Of a DNA stretch of 56,055 nt, positions 45,077-54,770 are shown piece after piece. The stretch spans positions 1 to 56,055 of the forward strand of contig NZ_FOTR01000019.1 of assembly GCF_900114645.1 (NCBI RefSeq), written 5' to 3'. The notes below the pieces were generated by a model. That model saw only the letters and a program-made list of their open reading frames with translations, was not told where the DNA came from and made no database searches. A program made the translations under genes and the position numbers. Position 1 is the first letter of the stretch, and each line of letters opens with the position of its first letter. This DNA comes from Gracilibacillus orientalis (GTDB taxonomy: Bacteria; Bacillota; Bacilli; Bacillales; Amphibacillaceae).

Positions 45077-45469
45077 TTAATTACTTAAATTCACTATTTC
45101 AAGCTTTTCGGTAATCTTTACACTATCTTCAATAGTTCGAATCATCGAGCAATTCTTACGAGCAATTTCCATACTTTTTTCGATCTGATCTTTTTTTAGA
45201 TTTACACCTTTTACAACAAAATGAAGATGAATAGAAATAATCTTGTTTGCTTCATCTGGTGATTTTTCGACATCTGCGGAAATCTTTAGATCATCGATCG
45301 CTATTCTTTTTTTATCCAGTACTTTGCGAAACACAGAAGCACTACATCCTGCTACAGAAGCGACCATTAATTGAAACGGTCGATAGCCTAATTCTTCGTT
45401 TCCTGATATATCTAACTCTCCGAACGGTAAAATGGTCCGAACGCCACCTTCTGATAAATAAAAATCCAT
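45077..45469 (-). CDS. OsmC/Ohr-family protein
   Basis: The 130-aa protein has the OsmC fold with YRPFQLMVASVAGCSASVFRKVL (redox Cys in GCSAS) and a second conserved Cys in ARKNCSMIRTI. Such proteins reduce organic hydroperoxides with two Cys residues. The SD GGAGGAG precedes the ATG. It lies 46 bp after gtrA on the same strand and may be the last gene of the sulfolipid transcript. Confidence 0.85.
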   Translation of the reverse strand: MDFYLSEGGVRTILPFGELDISGNEELGYRPFQLMVASVAGCSASVFRKVLDKKRIAIDDLKISADVEKSPDEANKIISIHLHFVVKGVNLKKDQIEKSMEIARKNCSMIRTIEDSVKITEKLEIVNLSN

Positions 45470-45515
45470 CTAAACTCCTCCTTAAGTGTAGTGTAGCTTC
45501 GTTGCAAACCGATAT

Positions 45516-45959
45516 TCATTTTTTTCTAAAGTCTCTAAACACAAAGTACTTTATCATAAAAAAACTTGCTAAAGAAGATAATCCCATTGCGAGGCCTTTA
45601 GATAAATTATAACGCCACCAATTAGGTATTTCTATTATAGCAAACAAGGAATTAGCCCCCAAAAAAACAAGGTTACTAATTCCTAAACTAATTAAAGCTT
45701 GTATAAAAAAAGCAAATCTCTGGTAAGAATCTCCTTTTGATGCACGTTTAAAAGTGATCGATGCATTCCAGATATAGCTATTTAATATCGCAAGACTATA
45801 GGAAATACTATTATATACAATAAGGAGAGCTGTTTTTTCCGTATGAAACAACAGTAACAGTACATTGAGAACAGCAATATCAATCAGTGCATTACTCACA
45901 CCAATAATACTAAATTGAAAAAATTGAAAGCGATCACTCTTTCTTTTCTTTTCTCTCAT
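45516..45959 (-). CDS. GtrA-family membrane protein
   Basis: This is a 147-aa, four-TM protein starting MREKKRKSDRFQFFQFSIIG. The GtrA/DPMS family carries lipid-linked sugars or forms part of glycosyltransferase complexes. The segments FSIIGVSNALIDIAV and the final FMIKYFVFRDF are typical. Its start codon overlaps the sqdX stop (ATGA), so it is translated together with the sulfolipid glycosyltransferase. A role in SQDG handling or in coupling to the membrane is plausible but not known. Confidence 0.85.
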   Translation of the reverse strand: MREKKRKSDRFQFFQFSIIGVSNALIDIAVLNVLLLLFHTEKTALLIVYNSISYSLAILNSYIWNASITFKRASKGDSYQRFAFFIQALISLGISNLVFLGANSLFAIIEIPNWWRYNLSKGLAMGLSSLASFFMIKYFVFRDFRKK

Positions 45960-47098
45960 GAACATTCCTTCTTATCGTAGTCTTTATTATGTGATTCAAT
46001 CACCTGCTGATAAAAAGCTAAGGCTTGTCGGGACTGATCATCCCATCCCATTTGATGGATGTCTTTCCAAGCAGTTTCACCTAAGTACTTTCGCAATGCT
46101 TCATCTTCTAAACGCAATACGGTTTTTTTAAAGCTTTCCACACTTTCGGGATTATATAACAATCCGTGTTTATCGTGTTCGATTTGTTCCCGTGTCGGAC
46201 CACTATCAGCTGCAACAATTGGTAAACCTGATGCCATTGCTTCCATTAGGACCAAGCCTAATGTTTCTGTTGTAGATGGAAAAACAAACACATCTGCAGA
46301 AGCATAGGCTTTAGCTAATTCTTCACCATGCATAAATCCAGTAAACACGGTATTTGTACCTTGGAAATGTTGTTCCAACGGTGCGCGATGTGGTCCGTCT
46401 CCAACAATCGCAAAAACAAATTGGTCTGATTGTTCCAGGACCGTTCGGATCTTTTCTATTTCCTTTTCGGGAGCTAGTCTGCCAACATACAATAACAGCT
46501 TTTTATCATCCATCCCATTGGTTAACCGATCCCTCACCTTTGGATCTGACTTATCTGGATGAAACAGGTTGTTATCCACACCTCGTTTCCATACATGTAC
46601 ATCGTTAAAGTTTTGTTGTTCTAATTCTTCTTTCACCACATGTGATGTACACAGGTTAAGGGATGCCTTTTTATGTAATTTACGGAAGTACCACCAAAGG
46701 AGGCCTTTTAACATCGATAAATGATAATACTCTGCATACTTTGGCACCTGTGTGTGATATGACGCAATTAAAGGAAAATTGATTTTTTTTGCATAATACA
46801 CGCCGGAAGCTCCAAGCAATGCTGGATTAACAACATGTACAATATCTGGACTACATTCCAACAGCAGTTTTTTTACACGGTGATTCGGTAAGGCGAAAGG
46901 TTTAGAACGATAAAATGGCAACTTACGAGCAGGTAAGCCAATTACTTTCGCCCCTTCAAATTCACTTACTCCTAAATCTGGCGCAATTACTGTAACTTGA
47001 TGTCCGTTATTCAAAAAATAGCGAATACTATTCGTTAACCTTGTTACCACACCGTCCGTAGAGGGCAGAAATGTTTCAGTGATAATGAGTATGTTCAT
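45956..47098 (-). CDS. sqdX: SqdX-like sulfoquinovosyltransferase (GT4)
   Basis: The 380-aa GT-B, family-4 glycosyltransferase begins MNILIITETFLPSTDGVVTR and has HVVNPALLGASGVYYAKK, PLIASYHTQVPKYAEYY, LLYVGRLAPEKEIE and the E-x7-E motif in STTETLGLVLMEAMASGLP. The pattern agrees with SqdX/SQD2, which joins UDP-sulfoquinovose to diacylglycerol to make SQDG. It lies 31 bp downstream of sqdB, which is the strongest support for this substrate. Related diacylglycerol glycosyltransferases of GT4 are the alternative. Confidence 0.85.
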   Translation of the reverse strand: MNILIITETFLPSTDGVVTRLTNSIRYFLNNGHQVTVIAPDLGVSEFEGAKVIGLPARKLPFYRSKPFALPNHRVKKLLLECSPDIVHVVNPALLGASGVYYAKKINFPLIASYHTQVPKYAEYYHLSMLKGLLWWYFRKLHKKASLNLCTSHVVKEELEQQNFNDVHVWKRGVDNNLFHPDKSDPKVRDRLTNGMDDKKLLLYVGRLAPEKEIEKIRTVLEQSDQFVFAIVGDGPHRAPLEQHFQGTNTVFTGFMHGEELAKAYASADVFVFPSTTETLGLVLMEAMASGLPIVAADSGPTREQIEHDKHGLLYNPESVESFKKTVLRLEDEALRKYLGETAWKDIHQMGWDDQSRQALAFYQQVIESHNKDYDKKECS

Positions 47099-47129
47099 TT
47101 CTAGATCATCCTTATTTATCTGGTTCGAA

Positions 47130-48299
<1,170 letters not shown>

Positions 48300-48367
48300 C
48301 TACTTTTCAAAAAATAAATAACCCTATAATATTCATATTAACATTATTCAAAATTAATGAGATAGTA

Positions 48368-48395
48368 AATACAGAATATTTACATAATTTTTACT
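48368..48395 (+). promoter_or_regulatory. Possible PhoP-like repeats upstream of sqdB
   Basis: AATACA (48368), TTTACA (48379) and TTTACT (48390) occur at exact 11-bp spacing, about 90-115 bp before the sqdB start. They read on the strand opposite to sqdB and the region is very AT-rich, so the assignment is weak. A -10-like TATTAT lies nearer the gene (about 48330). Confidence 0.3.
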
Positions 48396-48479
48396 AAAAA
48401 CTTAAAAAATATCGTGTTCTTTAGAATATTTTATTAACTTCTATAAGAAAAAGTAGAAGCCCACTCAGTCTTTATCTTA

Positions 48480-49048
48480 ACTCAGATCGTATGCGCTAAT
48501 CGTCTGTAAGACCCCCCTACTGATCATAGTCTCACTTTATACAGTAATCCCCTCGCTTCGGCTGCCCACTTCCCTTTCCATGGGGTTTTTCCCTCAGGAG
48601 TTGAAGTGGGCGGCCTGCGCTGAATCATGCTCTACAACATGTGTCAGACCTAGAATCTTGGGTTATTATCCCTGGGGAAATGCAAAGCTATGGCGTTGAA
48701 AATCACTAATAATGGTTATAAAACCAATATGCTTTTTCTGATATTCGTTGTAGAAAAAGATATAGCAGAGACCAAACGTTTCGACTCCTAAGGGATTAGC
48801 ATGATCTGAAGATCCACTTTTGCAGGAGCGAACTCCTCCTGCAAAAGTTAGCTGAAGAACATGCCCCTAGGAAAGCGAAACGGTCAGCCACAGCGGTCGG
48901 CTTGCACAAGCTATCTTTCAAAATGACCAGGAGAATTACACATCTTACTCCAGGGGTGTTAGCGTCTGTTATCCCCCCACTTAGCTACCTTGTGTTACTT
49001 GAAGCTTGAAGTGGGGGTCGTCTTACAGACGGTTAGCACCGTGATAAA
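48480..49048. repeat. Composite repeat island bounded by inverted repeats
   Basis: The left end GCGCTAATCGTCTGTAAGAC (48494-48513) and the right end (49021-49040, reading GTGCTAACCGTCTGTAAGA in reverse) are inverted copies with CCCCC(C) just inside. The outer 28 bp of the right end equals 595-622. Inside are hairpins: GGCTGCCCACTTC/GAAGTGGGCGGCC (48560-48613), ACTTTTGCAGGAG/CTCCTGCAAAAGT (48817-48848) and CCCCCACTT/AAGTGGGGG. Text like TTAGCTGAAG...CATGCCC...GGAAAGCGAA (48849-48880) matches the repeat at 55985-56015. No ORF is seen in the 871-bp gap 48279-49149. Confidence 0.75.
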
Positions 49049-49111
49049 AGTTGTGATATCAATGGTTATATACTCCCTCTATATACTAACGTGCTTTCTT
49101 TACTTGGTACA

Positions 49112-49148
49112 AAAAATCCATAGAGAATTATTATCTCTACGGATTTTT
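49112..49148 (-). terminator. Terminator after the amino-acid permease gene
   Basis: AAAAATCCATAGAGA (49112-49126) and TCTCTACGGATTTTT (49134-49148), one mismatch, with T-run on the minus strand. Confidence 0.88.
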
Positions 49149-49149
49149 A

Positions 49150-49815
49150 TTACTTCATAAATCGACTGAATTTGTTTTCTAAGCGTTCTTGAAAAATGGA
49201 TATTATTATACAAATTGGCCAGTAAATGAATGCCACTAATATGTACATTGTCAGTGAATCATAGGATCTTCCTCCGGCAATTTGTGCCTTTTGGAAAAGC
49301 TCTGGCACCGTGATGACCGCTGCTAAAGAAGTCGCCTTCACTAAGTCTAGAAAGACATTCGTTAATGGCGGCATCGCAATTCGGGTACTTTGTGGTAAGA
49401 TAATTTTCATTAATGATTGCCAATAACCAAAACCTAATGCTTTAGCAGATTCCCACTGACCTTTTGGAACACTATTAATAGAAGCACGAATGACTTCCGC
49501 AATATAAGCGGCACTATTCAAGCCGAAACCTAAGATCGCTGCCATGATCGCCGGCATTCTTAAGTCAATCATTGGTAAACCATAATATAAAATAAACAAA
49601 AAGACTAAGATCGGTGTTCCGCGCATGAACGATATATATACTCTGGCAGGATAACGTAAGACTAATAAATCCGAGCTTCGTGCCAAGGATAAAAATAACC
49701 CCAGCACGAGCCCTAATCCCATACTTGCGAACGACACAATCAATGTCATCGGTAAACCACTTAAAAGCAGTGGTAAATTCTCTAACGCTACTTTTACATC
49801 AAAAAAATCACCCAT
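49150..49815 (-). CDS. Amino-acid ABC transporter permease (His/Glu/Gln/cystine type)
   Basis: The 221-aa HisM/GlnP-family permease has five TM helices and the EAA loop AKALGFGYWQSLMKIILPQ (with EVIRASINSVPKGQWESAKA before it). It pairs with the binding protein encoded 13 bp upstream. No ATPase gene follows: a terminator and the repeat island come next. The ATPase must be encoded elsewhere or was lost. Confidence 0.9.
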   Translation of the reverse strand: MGDFFDVKVALENLPLLLSGLPMTLIVSFASMGLGLVLGLFLSLARSSDLLVLRYPARVYISFMRGTPILVFLFILYYGLPMIDLRMPAIMAAILGFGLNSAAYIAEVIRASINSVPKGQWESAKALGFGYWQSLMKIILPQSTRIAMPPLTNVFLDLVKATSLAAVITVPELFQKAQIAGGRSYDSLTMYILVAFIYWPICIIISIFQERLENKFSRFMK

Positions 49816-49828
49816 CTAATATCACACC

Positions 49829-50716
49829 TTATAGTTCGAGACCCTCAATTTCTTCAATCTCATCCTCTGGTTTTTGTGAAGCATCCTCTTGATAAAATTG
49901 AGTAGCTAGCTCTGTTAAAGTCCCATCTTCTTTCATCTCTGCTAATGTTTCATTAATTTTTTGCTGTAACGTTTCCGCTTCTAAATCCATTACAACTGCT
50001 TGTTCCGTTGCATGGAATTTTAAATCCGGATGGAGATGAATATCAAATTCCGGAAAGCCTGCTACACCAAATTTAGATAAATAATAATCATTGACAATTA
50101 CGTCTGTATTGCCATTATTCACATCACGTAAATAAGCTTCGTTAGGTGCATTTCCATAGGTAACCACTTTTGCACCAAAGTGTTCAGCGATCTGACTGTA
50201 GATGGTTGTTGCTCCACCGCCAGCACGCTTACCTTCCAGATCGTCCAAGCTTTCTATTCCTGAATTATCTTCTTCTCTCACAACCATTGTCGAATAAGAA
50301 TATTTATATGGATCGGAAAAAGCGAACTGTTCTTTTCGCTTATCTGTTGCTTCAATATCATTGACTGCTACGTCAATTCTTCCACTCTCGATAGCCGGCA
50401 GCATACCGTCAATTCCCATTATTTCAAAACGAATCTCTAAATCGAGACGCTCTGCTATTTCTTTCATAATCTCGACGTCATAACCAGTCAAGTTATCATC
50501 TTCGTCATATGTAGAGGCCCCGATCAACGTTCCAGACGTACCTGCTACAATCTCACCTTTCTCCTGAATCTGATTCCATTTTTCTGACTTGATTTCTTCC
50601 GTAGCGTTCTCCTCTTCGCCTGTATTAGAAGCCTTCTGATTCTCTGCATTTTGTCCACATGCTACAAGAAAGCCACTTAATATTAGTATACTGAATAATA
50701 CCACTAATCTCTTCAC
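49829..50716 (-). CDS. Amino-acid ABC transporter substrate-binding lipoprotein
   Basis: The 295-aa family-3 solute-binding protein has a lipoprotein signal with lipobox LVAC (lipidated Cys20), the ligand motif GYDVEIMKEIAERLDLE and IDVAVNDIEATDKRKEQFAFSDPY (given in part: IDVAVNDIEATDKR). It probably binds a polar amino acid or cystine. Asn/Glu-rich linker after the Cys. SD AAAGGGGTG region precedes the start. Confidence 0.9.
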   Translation of the reverse strand: MKRLVVLFSILILSGFLVACGQNAENQKASNTGEEENATEEIKSEKWNQIQEKGEIVAGTSGTLIGASTYDEDDNLTGYDVEIMKEIAERLDLEIRFEIMGIDGMLPAIESGRIDVAVNDIEATDKRKEQFAFSDPYKYSYSTMVVREEDNSGIESLDDLEGKRAGGGATTIYSQIAEHFGAKVVTYGNAPNEAYLRDVNNGNTDVIVNDYYLSKFGVAGFPEFDIHLHPDLKFHATEQAVVMDLEAETLQQKINETLAEMKEDGTLTELATQFYQEDASQKPEDEIEEIEGLEL

Positions 50717-50865
50717 AAAAATCGCACCCCTTTTTTGTTATATTAATTTTCTCTATTAAAAGATAACAGCTTAACTTGATTATTTCAATGTTTTTGCTAT
50801 CTGTCTTATATTTTTCATTATAACTGTTATATTCCATTTTCTTCATTGACATGATATTGAAATAG

Positions 50866-50938
50866 TAAAAAGGACTGTCACAAAGTTCGTTCACTATTCA
50901 TGCAAATAGAATATATAAACTAACTCTTGAAACAGTCC
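50866..50938 (-). terminator. Terminator-like inverted repeat after yfkH
   Basis: GGACTGT (50872-50878) and ACAGTCC (50932-50938) bracket a long loop. T5 follows on the minus strand. Read from yfkH (ending at 50957) it could terminate. Confidence 0.45.
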
Positions 50939-50956
50939 CCTTATTCAAGAAAATAT

Positions 50957-51805
50957 TTAATTTTTATTCCTTTTATCCCTTGCGCCTTTCTCGATTTGAG
51001 CGTTGATTTCGCCTCCTGTGATAATAATGATGCCGGATAAATAGAACCAGATCATTAGGATGATGACTCCCCCGAGGCTACCATATGTGGCGGAGTAGTT
51101 GCCCATCGATGATACGTAGTAGGAAAATGCAAGGGATGTCAACTGCCAGCAGATAGTAGCAAAGATTGCACCAATGTAGATATGTTTAAAATAGACTCGT
51201 TTACTTGGCGCCATTCGATATAACATCATTAAGACGATAAAGAAAATCACTGAGGAAATTACCCATCTTAAGGTGTTCCACATATCTAGGAAACCTTCTG
51301 ACAATCCAAAGAATGAAAAGAGATACACTCCGATCATTTTTCCGAAGATCGGTAATAAAAAAGCCACCAAAATAACAAGCAGCATGGCAATAGTCAACAC
51401 AACCGATATTGCTCTCATCACAATAAAGGAACGTTCTTCCTCTATATTATAGGCTTTATTGAAAGAACGCATTAATGCGTTAATACCATTTGAAGCTGAC
51501 CAAAGTGTACCAATAACACCAATCGATAATAAGCCACCATTACGATTATTCATAATTTGGGCTAGATTATCATTTAACAGTGTCATAATTTCCTCTGGTG
51601 CATAAGTCGAGACAAAATTCATGACATTTATCTCATCAAATGGTAAATAACCAACTAATGTCACAAGGAAAATCATAAATGGAAATAAGGATAACAGAAA
51701 AAAATAAGACAATTGCGCCGCTAAGCCTGGCACTTCATCTTTCGTTATTCGTTCAATTAATTGCTTAATAAAACGAACAAAACGATTGTTTAGTAATTTA
51801 TCCAT
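50957..51805 (-). CDS. yfkH: YfkH-like YihY/virulence factor BrkB family protein
   Basis: The 282-aa membrane protein has six TM helices and the family segment DEVPGLAAQLSYFFLLSLFP, GTLWSASNGINALMRSFNKAYN and SATYGSLGGVIILMIWFY. The family was once called ribonuclease BN, but that is not its real activity. Function is unknown. It overlaps yfkI by 8 bp. The order yfkJ-yfkI-yfkH equals B. subtilis. Confidence 0.88.
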   Translation of the reverse strand: MDKLLNNRFVRFIKQLIERITKDEVPGLAAQLSYFFLLSLFPFMIFLVTLVGYLPFDEINVMNFVSTYAPEEIMTLLNDNLAQIMNNRNGGLLSIGVIGTLWSASNGINALMRSFNKAYNIEEERSFIVMRAISVVLTIAMLLVILVAFLLPIFGKMIGVYLFSFFGLSEGFLDMWNTLRWVISSVIFFIVLMMLYRMAPSKRVYFKHIYIGAIFATICWQLTSLAFSYYVSSMGNYSATYGSLGGVIILMIWFYLSGIIIITGGEINAQIEKGARDKRNKN

Positions 51806-52085
51806 TGTTATCTCGTTTATCTACTTTTTCTGTCAGTTCTTGTAATTGGTGAAGCATATTTAATGCAGAGGTTAGTCCTAAAGCAAGCTGTTCGGAACAC
51901 TTTGTATAATTAACGTTTAATAGATGGATTGTATCTGCTGGATGCTTAGCATAATAGGCGGCCCTATTACCACAAATCTCTAGTCTACTTGTCACATAAG
52001 AGCGAGTATCGCGATTACTCAATGTAATAAGTCCTCCAACAATAGCTCCTGTAAGTATTCCTTTTATTAGTCGTTCTTTTCCCAT
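51798..52085 (-). CDS. yfkI: YfkI-like small protein
   Basis: This 95-aa protein has one N-terminal hydrophobic segment (KGILTGAIVGGLITL, 8-22) followed by a helical, charged part. It resembles the YtxH-type small envelope proteins in layout. Position between yfkJ and yfkH homologues supports the name. Function unknown. Confidence 0.65.
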   Translation of the reverse strand: MGKERLIKGILTGAIVGGLITLSNRDTRSYVTSRLEICGNRAAYYAKHPADTIHLLNVNYTKCSEQLALGLTSALNMLHQLQELTEKVDKRDNNG

Positions 52086-52111
52086 AACCTCTCAACCTTT
52101 CTTATCTTAGT

Positions 52112-52585
52112 TTATGTTAAATCATGTTTATTTGATATGTAATCAAATAATTGCTCACAACCTTCTTCCACTAATTCATACGTATAATCAAAATTCTTCG
52201 TGAAATACGGATCTGGTACATTCTGTTCTTTCGGTTGATCCACAAAGTCCATCAATTTTTTGACGGTTACATCAGATGTTTGATAAGAAAGTTGTGATAA
52301 ATCATCCATGTTTTGCTGATCCATTGCAATGACATAATCAAAATCTTTTACATCAGTTACTTGTATTTGTCTCGATTTTTGTCCATGATATGAAATATTC
52401 AATTCATCTAATTTTGCTCTTGTACCTTGATGTGGAGGTTTACCGATATGCCAATCACCTAACCCTGCCGAATCAATTACAAACTGATCCTCTACTCCCT
52501 TTTCTTTAATGATATGACGAAATACCGCTTCAGCCATTGGAGATCTACAAATATTTCCTAAACAAATAAACAACACTTTAATCAT
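52112..52585 (-). CDS. yfkJ: Low-molecular-weight protein tyrosine phosphatase
   Basis: The 157-aa phosphatase has the P-loop CLGNICRSP (C-x5-R-S) near its N-terminus and the general acid in VPDPYF. It removes phosphate from protein tyrosine (or arginine) residues. B. subtilis YfkJ has 156 aa. The ATG at 52585 follows GAGGTGG. The ORF upstream (52600) has no SD. Confidence 0.93.
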   Translation of the reverse strand: MIKVLFICLGNICRSPMAEAVFRHIIKEKGVEDQFVIDSAGLGDWHIGKPPHQGTRAKLDELNISYHGQKSRQIQVTDVKDFDYVIAMDQQNMDDLSQLSYQTSDVTVKKLMDFVDQPKEQNVPDPYFTKNFDYTYELVEEGCEQLFDYISNKHDLT

Positions 52586-52634
52586 ATAATACCACCTCAA
52601 CTATTATCTTAATCCTGTTTTCTCCCGGAAATTC

Positions 52635-54305
52635 CTAAGAAAATGCTAATAATTTCTCTTCAATTAAATCCGCTTCAAGCGGTTTACTATAAAAGTATCC
52701 TTGATAATAATCACATTTTTCATTTCTAATAAAAGAAAGTATTTTTTCAGCTTCCACACCCTCTGCGACTACCTTTAAACCAAATGTATGCCCTAATTGA
52801 ATCATAGCTTTTATAATTTCTGCACTTCCGGATTCTTCAAACAATTCCTTTATAAAAGATTGATCGATTTTCAAATAATTTATCGGAAACTTTTGCAAAT
52901 ACCCCATCGAAGAATAGCCTGTACCAAAATCATCAATCGATAAGGAGACACCCATAGCTCGTAATTCATTCATCATTTCTATACATTCTTCGGTGTTTTG
53001 CATGACACTGTTTTCCGTAATTTCGATTTCTAAATAATGGGGATCCATTCCTGTTTCCTTTATTATTTGTTTTACTCTTGGTAGAAAATCTGGTTGCTGT
53101 AATTCAATAGCAGAAATATTGACGGCAACTATTACAGGAGTTGCCCCACTCTCCTGCCATCTTACAAACTGGTTGCAGGCTTCACGTAAAACCCATTCCC
53201 CGATTTGATCAATCATCCCAATTTCTTCTGCTACCGGAATAAAAAGCGATGGCGGTATTCTGCCTTTTTTTCCGTGTTCCCAACGAATCAATGCTTCTAC
53301 TCCAACAATCTCATTTGTATGAACATCCACCTTGGGCTGATAGGACAGTGTGAATTCATTAAATTTGAATGCTTTACGAATATCTGACTCTAATAATATC
53401 AGTTCATTATATTGTTCGCTCATTTTATTCGTATATTCACTAATACGGTTGCCACCTTGAACTTTACCATAATGCACGGCTATGCTTGCTCGATTAATAT
53501 AATCCTCAGTTTTGCATGCTCTTTGATTTATATAACTTATACCAATCGTTCCTGTCATATAAAAATCATGATCTGAAATATTGATTGGTTGTCTGACAAT
53601 TTGCAGAATCTGTTCTGCAAACACCTTTAAATCTGGTACATGTTCGTCAATAACAATGACAAACTCATCACCACCCAATCGATAGACCGGACACGTTTCA
53701 AGTGTAGATTCTTTTAAACGATCGGCTATTAAAGTAATAACTTTATCGCCGGCAAATTGCCCCAATGTATCATTGACATTCTTTAAACGATCCAAGTCAC
53801 AAACCATGATTGCTTTGGGCTTATCTTTACGATTATTATGTATAGTTTTGTCTAAATCATCAAGTAACTTTTGTCGATTCGGGAGCTTGGTAAGGATATC
53901 GTGTGTCGCCATTAACTCAATTTGTTGTTCAGACTTTTTAAATGACGTAATATCAATAGTAGTGCCTATTACCTCTATCACTTCTTCATCTTTTATAATA
54001 GGGGATAACATGGTGAATAAATAATGTTGATGAAACTGGTGTTTAAACGTAATTTCTGTACCAGTAAATGCCTCTATCAGCTTATTTTTCTGCAACGAAA
54101 GGAATGTTGAATCGAGTTTTTTTATATTACCGCCGGAATCTGTCATTATATCTAGCAATTTTAATTGTTCTTTCAACTTTCCAGATAGAAATGTACAATA
54201 GAATTTCCCTTTCTGCTTCCTAATAACGAACATAAGATTCATGTTATGTTGTAATATTCTCAATAAATCGTCCGTACCCGGAAATACATTGGATTCGTGT
54301 GGCAT
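52635..54305 (-). CDS. Cyclic-di-GMP GGDEF-EAL protein with PAS-like sensor
   Basis: This 556-aa protein has a PAS-like N-terminal part (about 10-125), a GGDEF domain with intact YRLGGDEFVIV and an EAL domain with VEALIRWEH, IEITENSVMQN, DDFGTGYSS, and the loop-6 area KIDQSFIKEL and EGVEAEK. Both diguanylate cyclase and phosphodiesterase motifs look intact, so it may do either. No TM helix, so it is cytosolic. The ATG at 54305 follows AAAGGTGA; the ORF start at 54314 lies in that SD. Confidence 0.92.
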   Translation of the reverse strand: MPHESNVFPGTDDLLRILQHNMNLMFVIRKQKGKFYCTFLSGKLKEQLKLLDIMTDSGGNIKKLDSTFLSLQKNKLIEAFTGTEITFKHQFHQHYLFTMLSPIIKDEEVIEVIGTTIDITSFKKSEQQIELMATHDILTKLPNRQKLLDDLDKTIHNNRKDKPKAIMVCDLDRLKNVNDTLGQFAGDKVITLIADRLKESTLETCPVYRLGGDEFVIVIDEHVPDLKVFAEQILQIVRQPINISDHDFYMTGTIGISYINQRACKTEDYINRASIAVHYGKVQGGNRISEYTNKMSEQYNELILLESDIRKAFKFNEFTLSYQPKVDVHTNEIVGVEALIRWEHGKKGRIPPSLFIPVAEEIGMIDQIGEWVLREACNQFVRWQESGATPVIVAVNISAIELQQPDFLPRVKQIIKETGMDPHYLEIEITENSVMQNTEECIEMMNELRAMGVSLSIDDFGTGYSSMGYLQKFPINYLKIDQSFIKELFEESGSAEIIKAMIQLGHTFGLKVVAEGVEAEKILSFIRNEKCDYYQGYFYSKPLEADLIEEKLLAFS

Positions 54306-54395
54306 AATAGTCACCTTTATTTTTTATTTTCCTCTAGTATACGTGAAAAGGTTACATGAAAAAAGTACCAGCCTCTAACTTTTCTACAATTTTCC

Positions 54396-54764
54396 TTAAA
54401 ATAACCGATTAATTTTACTGCTATATCTTTTGTAGGTGGAAGTTTGTTTCATATTTCTTTTTTCCAGCATGATTTGAAATTGTAATTCTTTTTCTGAAAT
54501 TCGCTTCTCAATTCGCTGTTTATCATTATCATCTTTACATAATTTTAATAAATCTCGTAAGGAAGCTAATTCTTTATTAAGTTGCACTTCTTCAGGCAGA
54601 TAGCCACTATTTTTCATGATACGATAACTCATCCGCAAGTCCGCTGGGACATGTTCCAGCGGATCCTTCTTTTGTGGTTTCCCTTTCCCTTTAATATCAT
54701 CAAACTCTCCATCTTTCAATGCTTGTTTAATTCGTTCCTCCGCAAGTTGTGAAAATACGTCCAC
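54396..54764 (-). CDS. DUF1992 (DnaJC28-like) protein
   Basis: The 122-aa protein begins MDVFSQLAEERIKQALKDG and has GEFDDIKGKGKPQKKDP, the conserved core of DUF1992 (DnaJ homologue subfamily C member 28 conserved domain). Mostly helical and basic. Function unknown in bacteria. GTG start six bases after the MOSC stop, with AGGATGA as SD, so translation is coupled. Confidence 0.85.
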   Translation of the reverse strand: MDVFSQLAEERIKQALKDGEFDDIKGKGKPQKKDPLEHVPADLRMSYRIMKNSGYLPEEVQLNKELASLRDLLKLCKDDNDKQRIEKRISEKELQFQIMLEKRNMKQTSTYKRYSSKINRLF

Positions 54765-54770
54765 CCTGTA

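Noticed and set aside
50866-50938. Insertion-element ends (GGACTGT/ACAGTCC)
   Set aside because: Only 73 bp apart and placed after yfkH with a T-run; a terminator or chance repeat is simpler.
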